Of a DNA stretch of 64,000 nt, positions 57,755 through 64,000 are shown in pieces. Position 1 is the first letter of the stretch. Each line of letters opens with the position of its first letter. This DNA is from Lelliottia amnigena (GTDB lineage: Bacteria > Pseudomonadota > Gammaproteobacteria > Enterobacterales > Enterobacteriaceae), in contig LR134135.1 in assembly GCA_900635465.1 (NCBI GenBank), positions 2,790,001-2,854,000 of the forward strand, in the 5' to 3' direction. Below the pieces are notes generated by a model that was not told the DNA's origin, ran no database searches, and saw only the letters and a list, made by a program, of their open reading frames with translations. The position numbers and the translations under genes were made by a program.

Positions 57755-58633
57755 TTATCTATTACGACTACTATTCACCCATGAATACTCTGACTGTCTT
57801 AACTCCTCATGTAAGTTGTCAGGCAACATTTCTTCAGGTTGATAATCTCTTTTAACTTCATATACTAAGTTTGAAAATACTTCAAGAAGTTCGTCTTTAT
57901 CTTTCGAGAATTTAGCAAGCGCGAGACGAATATCTCTTGAATAATTTTCTAAATTCTTATGGTACCGAGTTGCTTCGCATATCTTTTCATAAGAATACCA
58001 GATGTCATTAATATTTTTAAAAATTTCCATGTGACCATCCATATCTTGGACACTGTTATCTTGCGAGTAAGTAAAAACGACATCGATAAGCCCTGAAAGC
58101 TCTTTTGCCTTTTCAACAATTACAATACTCTCTCCTCGGATAAGTGAAGAAAGCCATTTCATCTTGGACCTTTTGGTGAGAAGGTCTCTATTATTAAATT
58201 TTACCGTTGCGCTACCACCATTATTTTTGTTTGCAGCTAAAATTAGTTTTTCAACTTCATTTTCATTCATGACTTTGTAGTAAATAACGGGATTAGATGT
58301 TCTATCACCAAGAACTATGGACACCAAAACCACGACTCCATCAATCTGATTCCAGTAATTAAAATCTGAAAGATACAAGGATATGTTAGGAGAGTCAGAA
58401 ACAGTGCTCTTTATTTGAACTGCAAAAAAGTCACCAGTTGAAAACTCCTTGTCAAAAACTTCAACTTGCGCATCAATCCCAATATCTATATCAAGAAGTC
58501 TGCAAGCCCATTTAAAGTTTGAAACAACCCAATATGCAAAATAATATTCTCCTGACCATCCAGTTATGCTTGTATCTTTAAATCTTTTCACTGTATCAAT
58601 CCTTTGTAGCTGAATTTTTATTAGACGGGTCAA
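57755..58633 (-). CDS. DUF4365 domain protein, PD-(D/E)XK nuclease-like
   Basis: 292 residues, AT-rich. The N-terminal 150 residues match DUF4365: TGWSGEYYFAYWV (Glu29), then DIDIGIDAQVEV (Asp54), then FFAVQIKST (Gln73-x-Lys75), the D-QxK arrangement of a restriction-endonuclease-like fold. The C-terminal half is helical and unassigned. DUF4365 proteins often sit in defence-type islands. It overlaps the next upstream small gene by 38 bp, suggesting a functional pair. Confidence 0.75.
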   Translation of the reverse strand: MTRLIKIQLQRIDTVKRFKDTSITGWSGEYYFAYWVVSNFKWACRLLDIDIGIDAQVEVFDKEFSTGDFFAVQIKSTVSDSPNISLYLSDFNYWNQIDGVVVLVSIVLGDRTSNPVIYYKVMNENEVEKLILAANKNNGGSATVKFNNRDLLTKRSKMKWLSSLIRGESIVIVEKAKELSGLIDVVFTYSQDNSVQDMDGHMEIFKNINDIWYSYEKICEATRYHKNLENYSRDIRLALAKFSKDKDELLEVFSNLVYEVKRDYQPEEMLPDNLHEELRQSEYSWVNSSRNR

Positions 58634-58844
58634 TCTTTTTTAACACGTCAATTAGACCTATGATTATTTTCTCTTGTGGTAATTGAGGTGTTTTCTCAAA
58701 ATTGATGTTGCTACTCCTAAGATCTTGCAATGTTTTACTAAAATCGCCTCCTTCTTTTTTACTTATAATATAAGCCAGCCTCTGATTTTCAAAATCAGTC
58801 CCAAGTTGCATGTAATATCTAATGAACACCAAAACGGCTCTCAT
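58596..58844 (-). CDS. Small protein upstream of and overlapping the DUF4365 gene
   Basis: 82 residues from the ATG at 58844. The frame is open upstream to 58907 and would add a hydrophobic segment (TVLLTLSLIIFVGFIM), but no standard start lies there; the true start may be non-canonical. If so it is a membrane protein partnering the nuclease-like protein. No recognised family. Confidence 0.5.
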   Translation of the reverse strand: MRAVLVFIRYYMQLGTDFENQRLAYIISKKEGGDFSKTLQDLRSSNINFEKTPQLPQEKIIIGLIDVLKKIDPSNKNSATKD

Positions 58845-58891
58845 TATGAAACCAACAAATATTATTAGAGATAGAGTTAGTAGGACCGTAG

Positions 58892-59305
58892 CTATCGAAT
58901 CAGCAATTTTTCACTCTGATTTTTTGTGGTGTTGTAAGTGATCCCTTTCCAAGCCTTATAGGAAGCCTCTTGTTCCGGACTGAGGGGCTTAAAGGAACCG
59001 ACTTCCGAGTTATTGCCTAAAAATACACCCACATGCCTATCCCCCTCATTTTTACCAGTATTAAATAAAACCAGATCGCCCGGCTTGAGGTTATTTTTTT
59101 TAATTATGGACGCATTAAGAATATCGGAAATCCAGTTTTTCTGATTGTCCTTATATCCAACAATAAGAGTCGTAACTAAAGTGGCAGCCATAATCAATAG
59201 AATTATCAGAGCGATGTTTGTCCGTCTCACAAACCTTGCTCTATGCTCTAAAACACTATAGACATCTATATCGCTACAAACGGTTTCTTTTTTGTCTGAT
59301 GACAT
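58892..59305 (-). CDS. Membrane-anchored protein with NlpC/P60-like segment
   Basis: 137 residues: a cytoplasmic start, one hydrophobic helix (about 31-50), then LKPGDLVLFN and HVGVFLGNN, which resemble the second half of NlpC/P60 domains. The catalytic Cys region is missing, so hydrolase activity is doubtful. It ends just before the small gene above on the same strand and is probably in the same operon. Confidence 0.55.
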   Translation of the reverse strand: MSSDKKETVCSDIDVYSVLEHRARFVRRTNIALIILLIMAATLVTTLIVGYKDNQKNWISDILNASIIKKNNLKPGDLVLFNTGKNEGDRHVGVFLGNNSEVGSFKPLSPEQEASYKAWKGITYNTTKNQSEKLLIR

Positions 59306-59491
59306 CTTCCTTTCCCAGTGTCGATTGCATAAGTTGCTCTACTGAAAATAGTTATACCTTAACATTTAACTGACTGGAATCATTACTGTAAATCTGACCT
59401 GCTCCCTTTGAATAACACTGGCTTAGGATATCGACGTCCGCTTCTGGCACTTTGCCGACTGTCATGTCATTACCACCACAAATCTAGCGGA

Positions 59492-59524
59492 TAAAAAAAG
59501 CCCGTGAATACGGGCTTTTTTTGG
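59492..59524. terminator. Bidirectional terminator before ogr remnant
   Basis: AAAAAAAGCCCGT/ACGGGCTTTTTTT stem-loop with symmetrical A and T runs, placed as the terminator after the intact ogr at 36341. Confidence 0.75.
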
Positions 59525-59529
59525 TTACA

Positions 59530-59803
59530 TCCAATGGGTTTGCTGCTGACCAATCTTTGTCGGGTGCGGCGGTATCGGCACAACTTCACCGGTGAAACGA
59601 TAGAAAACGATTGTGTTTCGACCGTGAAAAGGTGCAGCTGCAGTTGATGTGTGTGCACTGATGAGAACTGCAGTTGATGTGTGTGCACTGATGAGAACTG
59701 CAGTTGATGTTGGTGCACTGATGATAACGCTCGTTTGTCATGTCTGAAAAATAGCGACTCGTGCGAGCATGAGCTGGGCACAGCATTTTGGGCAGTGAAG
59801 CAT
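59530..59803 (-). pseudogene. Second ogr copy, broken, with a tandem repeat
   Basis: Starts MLHCPKC like Ogr, loses one base before AHARTSRYFSD, continues to RYHQC, then has an expanded zinc region (NINCSSHQCTHINCSSHQC in part), and is out of frame after SCTF. The C-terminal QQQTHWM is still readable in another frame. It corresponds to the ogrK-type remnants found in this locus in E. coli. Confidence 0.8.
59640..59727. repeat. 30-bp tandem repeat, about 2.9 copies, inside the ogr remnant
   Basis: Units at 59640-59669, 59670-59699 (identical) and 59700-59727 (partial, diverged at its end). Each unit encodes ten residues around a C-T-H/N-I-N-C module, so it duplicates the C-x4-C half of the zinc site in frame. 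Confidence 0.85.
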
Positions 59804-59876
59804 GATGATCACCCTCCAACGTTGCCGATATATGCACGTTACTCACTAACCTTTGCGGGATAGTTTTACCGGACAC

Positions 59877-60359
59877 CTAAATCCCAAGTGCAGCAAGGAT
59901 GGCGGTTTCCATTTTCTCCGGTGTGGTGATCGGTGCAAAACGCTTGAGCGGTTTACCGTCGCGTCCAATCAGGAATTTCGTGAAGTTCCACTTGATCCGC
60001 CCACCCAGCACGCCGGGCAATTCGCTTTTTAGATAACGAAAAACCGGGTGCGCTGCAGTTCCGTTGACCTCGACTTTCTCGAACATCGGGAAGCTCACCC
60101 CGTAGTTAATGTGGCAGGTCCGCGCAATGTCGTCGGCCCCGCCGGGTTCTTGTTTACCGAATTGATTGCAAGGGAAACCAAGCACCACCAAACCCTGTGC
60201 GGCGTATTTCTTATGAAGCGCCTCAAGGCCGCCATATTGTGGCGTGAAACCGCACTGGCTGGCGGTATTGACGACCAGAACCACCTTACCCGCGTAGTCG
60301 TTCATAGAGATAATCTGGCCGCCAAGGCTGGTGGCCGTAAGTTGATAAAAGGCGGTCAT
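59877..60359 (-). CDS. Glutathione peroxidase
   Basis: 160 residues from the ATG at 60359 (MTAFYQLTATSL). Redox Cys36 in NTASQCGFTPQYGGL, FPCNQFGKQEPG and WNFTKFLIGRDG with its Trp and Asn give the family tetrad. It reduces peroxides with thiol donors in the cytoplasm. It has a standalone position beyond the phage remnants, so it may mark return to chromosome. Related to BtuE but shorter (E. coli BtuE 183). Confidence 0.88.
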   Translation of the reverse strand: MTAFYQLTATSLGGQIISMNDYAGKVVLVVNTASQCGFTPQYGGLEALHKKYAAQGLVVLGFPCNQFGKQEPGGADDIARTCHINYGVSFPMFEKVEVNGTAAHPVFRYLKSELPGVLGGRIKWNFTKFLIGRDGKPLKRFAPITTPEKMETAILAALGI

Positions 60360-60546
60360 AGGGGAATCCTCAAAGTTGAACCGGTTCGACGTCGACATTA
60401 ACCTATTGTGCTGTCTCGGGAGCACAGGGTATGTGTCGTGAAGAGAAGACCCCGGTCCAGAGTGCGTGGCAGGTCGGGAATCGTATGCGATTCATCTTTG
60501 CAAAGTCGAACGGTAAGAGCAACCAACAGGCACCCTGCGCCAGATT

Positions 60547-60996
60547 TTACTCAGTATTATCTCGATTCAGGCCAGCGGCCACTGCCAAAAGCAAGGCTGC
60601 TGTCGCTAACCCGCAGGCCAACCAGAGTGTGTCTGTCAGGGCCATCATATCGACGATCTGCCCCCCGCTCCACGATCCCAACGCAATCCCAGTGTTGAAT
60701 ACCCCGACATAAAGCGCAGCGGCAATTTCCACCGCACGCGGTGCGGCTTTCATCATCCAGGTCATCAGTCCGACGGAAAGTCCACCATATGCCAGCCCCC
60801 AAAAGATGAGAACACCGCCGCCCCCAGTGACCGATTGCCCGGTGGTAATAAACAGTAACGGCGTTAACACAAGACCTGCCGCAATCATAATAAGAGTGAA
60901 TGTCGTGTAGCGCGCTGCGGTGATGCCCGCCAGAAAGTTACCGACGATACCTGCGACACCGTAGGCGAACAAGATGGCGATTAACAAAAGCCATTA
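60547..60996 (-). pseudogene. MFS transporter, C-terminal third only
   Basis: About 146 residues with four to five hydrophobic segments and the FWGLAYGGLSVGLMTWMM region typical of DHA1 (AraJ/YdhP-like) sugar or drug exporters. A stop at 60995 and the lack of upstream homology show that the N-terminal two thirds are lost. Confidence 0.7.
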
Positions 60997-61215
60997 CTGC
61001 GCTGAACCTGCTACTTCGTGGATTGCGACGAGTAGAATGATATTTATGTCAGCACTCACTGCCAGGCGGAGTCCACTCCTGGTACGGAGGCGACAGCCAC
61101 GCAATCATCATCACAAATCGATGAGGGACATATTTTGTCCCTTTCATCCTGTTCTTACGCGCTTTTCCCTTCCCTGAGATACACTCTTGGTAGAGCTAAA
61201 TAGGGAGCATCGTGG

Positions 61216-62115
61216 ATGGCGACATATCCGGAAAGTTTACTGATCCTCAACGGCAAAAGTGCCGGTAACGAACTGCTGCGCGAGGTCATCTCTGAACTGC
61301 GTGATAACGGAGTGATTATTCACGTTCGCGTCACCTGGGAAAAAGGCGACGCCGCGCGTTATATCGAAGAGGCCTGCCAGTTGGGCGTTGAGACCGTTAT
61401 CGCAGGCGGTGGCGACGGGACAATCAATGAAATTGCGACCGCGCTTATCGAGCGCGATGCGGCGGATCGTCCGGCGATGGGGATTTTACCGCTCGGTACC
61501 GCGAATGATTTCGCCACCAGCGCGGGGATTCCGGAAAGCCTGGATAAAGCGCTCCAGCTGGCGATTGCGGGGAAAGCCGCGGCGGTGGATATCGCTCAGG
61601 TTAATGATAAAACCTGCTTTATTAACATGGCGACAGGCGGTTTTGGCACGCGGATCACCAGCGAAACGCCGGAAAAACTTAAAGCTGCGCTCGGCGGCGT
61701 GTCGTATTTGATTCATGGCCTGATGCGGATGGATATGCTGAAGCCCGACCGCTGTGAAATCAACGGTGAGAATTTTCACTGGCAGGGCGATGCACTGGTG
61801 ATTGGCATCGGTAACGGGCGTCAAGCCGGTGGCGGGCAGCAGCTTTGCCCCGATGCATTGATTAATGACGGTTTGCTACAACTGCGTATTTTTACCAGTG
61901 ATGGATTGCTGCCGGCGCTGTTCACCACGCTGACCAATCCAGAAGAAAGCCCCAATATTCTCGACGGTCAGTCCGCGTGGTTTGAAATTATCGCCCCACA
62001 CGGTATGACGTTTAATCTGGACGGCGAGCCGCTAAGCGGTGAACATTTCCGTATTTCGCTGTTGCCCCGCGCGCTGAACTGTCGACTGCCGCCCGATTGC
62101 CCGCTTTTACGCTAA
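61216..62115 (+). CDS. yegS: Lipid kinase YegS
   Basis: 299 residues, as in E. coli. The diacylglycerol-kinase signature GGGDGTINE is at 64-72, [10 protein letters not shown] at about 96-105, and the C-terminal [10 protein letters not shown]. It phosphorylates phosphatidylglycerol in vitro in E. coli and Salmonella. Re-establishes core synteny after the islands. Confidence 0.95.
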   Translation: MATYPESLLILNGKSAGNELLREVISELRDNGVIIHVRVTWEKGDAARYIEEACQLGVETVIAGGGDGTINEIATALIERDAADRPAMGILPLGTANDFATSAGIPESLDKALQLAIAGKAAAVDIAQVNDKTCFINMATGGFGTRITSETPEKLKAALGGVSYLIHGLMRMDMLKPDRCEINGENFHWQGDALVIGIGNGRQAGGGQQLCPDALINDGLLQLRIFTSDGLLPALFTTLTNPEESPNILDGQSAWFEIIAPHGMTFNLDGEPLSGEHFRISLLPRALNCRLPPDCPLLR

Positions 62116-62129
62116 TGTTTTAGCGCTGC

Positions 62130-62165
62130 ACGAAAAGTCCCCTCTCCCGCGCGGAGAGGGAATCA
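62130..62165. terminator. Stem-loop between yegS and the convergent ABC genes
   Basis: CCCCTCTCCC/GGAGAGGG with a short GCG-rich loop, similar in type to the stems near 7937 and 8300. It lies between convergent genes and probably ends both. Confidence 0.5.
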
Positions 62166-62170
62166 TCGTT

Positions 62171-62944
62171 TTAATACACCGCCACTTCACGCGCCATTTC
62201 ACGACTGTACTGCTGGCTGGCATTCACCAGCATGCGGGTATAGTCGGTTTTGGCATTGCCAGCCACCAGCTCATCAACGGTCAAGGTTTCCAGAATTTTG
62301 CCGTACTGCATCACGGCCACTTTCTGGCACAGATGCGCAATCACCCCCAAATCGTGCGTCACCATCAGATAAGTGAGATTGGATTCGCGCTGCAAATCCG
62401 CCAATAAATTCAGGATCTCGGCCTGCACGGAGACATCCAGCGCTGACGTCGGCTCATCCAGCAGCAGCACCTGCGGTTCCAGAATCAACGCCCGGGCAAT
62501 CGCCACGCGCTGTCGTTGGCCGCCCGAAAGCTGGTGCGGATAGCGATCGCGAAACGCCCGGTTGAGTCCCACTTTGTCCAGCAAACCGTGGATGCGGCGA
62601 TCCCGGTCATTCATGCCCTGAATTTGTAGCGGTTCCTCCAGAATGTCACCGATGGTATGGCGCGGATGCAACGAGCCGTACGGATCCTGAAACACCATCT
62701 GCACGCGACGGCAGCGTTCCTGGCTGATGCGCTTCTCCAGGGGTTTGCCGTTGATTGCCAGCTCCCCGTCCCAGTGGGTAAACAGACCGGCGAGGCATTT
62801 CAGTACCGTGGTTTTACCGGAACCCGATTCGCCCACCAGTCCGTAAATCTCCCCTTCCTTGACGTGAATGTTCACGTCGTCCAGCACCTGATTACGCTTC
62901 TCACCTTCGCCAAACGCGAGGTTGAGGTGTTTAATCTCGATCAT
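62171..62944 (-). CDS. ABC transporter ATP-binding protein (oligopeptide/nickel type), second
   Basis: 257 residues. Walker A GESGSGKTT, signature LSGGQRQR, Walker B VLLLDEPTS. Of the OppF/DppF/NikE type. It lies 9 bp after the first ATPase gene. Substrate unknown; the pair powers a peptide- or metal-type importer. Confidence 0.88.
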   Translation of the reverse strand: MIEIKHLNLAFGEGEKRNQVLDDVNIHVKEGEIYGLVGESGSGKTTVLKCLAGLFTHWDGELAINGKPLEKRISQERCRRVQMVFQDPYGSLHPRHTIGDILEEPLQIQGMNDRDRRIHGLLDKVGLNRAFRDRYPHQLSGGQRQRVAIARALILEPQVLLLDEPTSALDVSVQAEILNLLADLQRESNLTYLMVTHDLGVIAHLCQKVAVMQYGKILETLTVDELVAGNAKTDYTRMLVNASQQYSREMAREVAVY

Positions 62945-62953
62945 CTCTGCTCC

Positions 62954-63826
62954 TTACTCGGTGAGCCAGCTGGCCTGACGCTGCATGACGGGTAACGTCG
63001 GACGGCGATGGTTAAGTTCCGGCAGCGCGTTGATCAGGCCCTGCGTGTACGGATGTTTGGCGTTATGCAGATCGCAGGCAGCGATGGATTCCACCACCCG
63101 CCCGGCGTACATCACCAGCACACGGTCGCAGAAACTGCGTACCAGGTTGATGTCATGGCTGATAAAAATCAGCCCCAGACCACGCGATTTCACCAGATCG
63201 TCCAGCAACCCCAGCACCTGCAAACGCACGGACACATCCAGCGCGGATGTTGGTTCGTCGGCGATCACCAGATCCGGGTCGGTGATGAGCATCATCGCAA
63301 TCATGATGCGCTGCCCCTGACCGCCGGAAATTTCATGCGGATAAAGGTTATACACCCGCTCCGGCTGGCGGATGCGCACCACATCGAGCATCTCCAGCAC
63401 TTTGGCCTTGGCCTCGGCTTTGCGACCAGGATGGTGCGTCAGCCAGGCTTCAGCAATCTGGTTGCCGACGCAAACCACCGGATTGAGCGAGTATTTCGGG
63501 TCCTGCATGATCATCGAGATGCGCTTGCCGCGAATGCCGCGCATTTGCGCCTCGCTGACGCGCTGAAGATCCACATCGCCAAACTGCATGCGCGTGGCGC
63601 TGATACGGGCTTTCGCCGGGTGCAGGCGTAATAGTGCGCGCCCGACCGTGGATTTACCGGAACCTGATTCGCCGACAATTGCCAGCTTTTCGCGTCCGAG
63701 CTGGAAGGAGACGCCGCGCACCGCGTGGGTGACCGCGCCGCCGTTGATAAAATCGACGTGGAGATCGCGCACGTCGAGCAGAGGTGCATTATTCGCTGCG
63801 AGGATCGAGGATGTCACGTAGGCCAT
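62954..63826 (-). CDS. ABC transporter ATP-binding protein (oligopeptide/nickel type), first
   Basis: 290 residues. Walker A GESGSGKST, signature ISGGQGQR, Walker B VIADEPTS. OppD/DppD type with the C-terminal extension HPYTQGLINALPEL. Its start overlaps the permease gene by 38 bp. Confidence 0.88.
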   Translation of the reverse strand: MAYVTSSILAANNAPLLDVRDLHVDFINGGAVTHAVRGVSFQLGREKLAIVGESGSGKSTVGRALLRLHPAKARISATRMQFGDVDLQRVSEAQMRGIRGKRISMIMQDPKYSLNPVVCVGNQIAEAWLTHHPGRKAEAKAKVLEMLDVVRIRQPERVYNLYPHEISGGQGQRIMIAMMLITDPDLVIADEPTSALDVSVRLQVLGLLDDLVKSRGLGLIFISHDINLVRSFCDRVLVMYAGRVVESIAACDLHNAKHPYTQGLINALPELNHRRPTLPVMQRQASWLTE

Positions 63827-64000
63827 CTCCTAAGAAGTTAAACGCCAGGCTGTTGATCAAAATCGCCAGCCCCGGAATAGTCACTACCCACCAGCACTCC
63901 ATCATGTAGGTGCGCCCGCTGGAAATCATTGCGCCCCACTCCGGCTCCGGCGGCTGTGCGCCAAGCCCAAGGAAGCCCAGCCCGGCAGCGGTCAGGATGA
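63789..64000 (-). CDS. ABC transporter permease, C-terminal end (cut by window edge)
   Basis: The final ~70 residues, AGLGFLGLGAQPPEPEWG to LRDILDPRSE, are the hallmark C-terminus of DppC/OppC-type permeases. It is upstream of both ATPase genes in one operon. Confidence 0.88.
   Translation of the reverse strand, partial: ILTAAGLGFLGLGAQPPEPEWGAMISSGRTYMMECWWVVTIPGLAILINSLAFNFLGDGLRDILDPRSE

Noticed and set aside
59586..59876. Second functional Ogr
   Set aside because: Two frameshifts separate its N-terminus, zinc region and C-terminus, so no intact Ogr can be made.

Overview
The window is a chromosomal segment of an Enterobacteriaceae bacterium closely related to Enterobacter, Lelliottia or Leclercia. 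The order asmA-dcd-udk-dgcE-alkA-yegD-mdtABCD-baeSR, then trhP-cyaR, then yegS follows the E. coli 45-46 min region, and protein lengths match E. coli almost residue for residue. I cannot fix the genus from sequence alone.

Layout. 1-19.5 kb: conserved core, with nucleotide metabolism (dcd, udk), the diguanylate cyclase DgcE, the DNA repair glycosylase AlkA, the Hsp70-like YegD, and the RND efflux operon mdtABCD with its sensor and regulator baeSR. 19.6-31.7 kb: an accessory stretch. It holds a TetR-controlled operon of an old yellow enzyme, two short-chain dehydrogenases, a small membrane protein and a quinone-oxidoreductase-like enzyme. Small stress-type genes follow (glyoxalase-fold, DJ-1, GNAT, ASCH), with several gene remnants, ending at the tRNA-hydroxylation gene trhP and the sRNA gene cyaR.

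31.8-56.45 kb: a defective P2-like prophage integrated in the terminator of cyaR, with the 27-bp P2-type att core at both ends. Gene order from the right end is int, C, cox, fil-like, B, small genes, A (with ori), cos, Q, P, O, N, a fused M-holin ORF, endolysin, lysABC, R, S, an lpxA paralogue, V, W, pieces of J, I and D, then ogr. At least three deletions have fused late genes (M to holin, J to I, I to D), removing L, X, H, G, the sheath and tube genes, E, T and U. Between ogr and the left att lies a four-gene cargo (AraC-type regulator, metallo-hydrolase, isochorismatase-like hydrolase, MFS transporter).

56.45-59.9 kb: the same pattern repeats. The att arm is followed by another cargo (an SDR lacking its catalytic Tyr, a DUF4365 nuclease-like protein and two small membrane proteins) and a second, broken ogr with a 30-bp tandem repeat. 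This reads as the remnant of a second P2-like prophage integrated in tandem. 59.9-64 kb returns to chromosomal genes: glutathione peroxidase, a truncated MFS gene, the lipid kinase yegS, and an oligopeptide/nickel-type ABC transporter running off the window.

At least eight single-base indels, most in short homopolymers, break otherwise well conserved genes (yegD, mdtD, baeS three times, trhP, the AraC-type gene, phage N). In every case with an E. coli counterpart, undoing the indels restores the exact E. coli protein length, so assembly error is more likely than decay. The most unusual signals are the prophage-borne LpxA paralogue with a His at the acyl-chain ruler position, a structured RNA-like element beside it, the ogr-att cargo site used twice, and two unknown genes with overlapping start codons in the P2 accessory hotspot.
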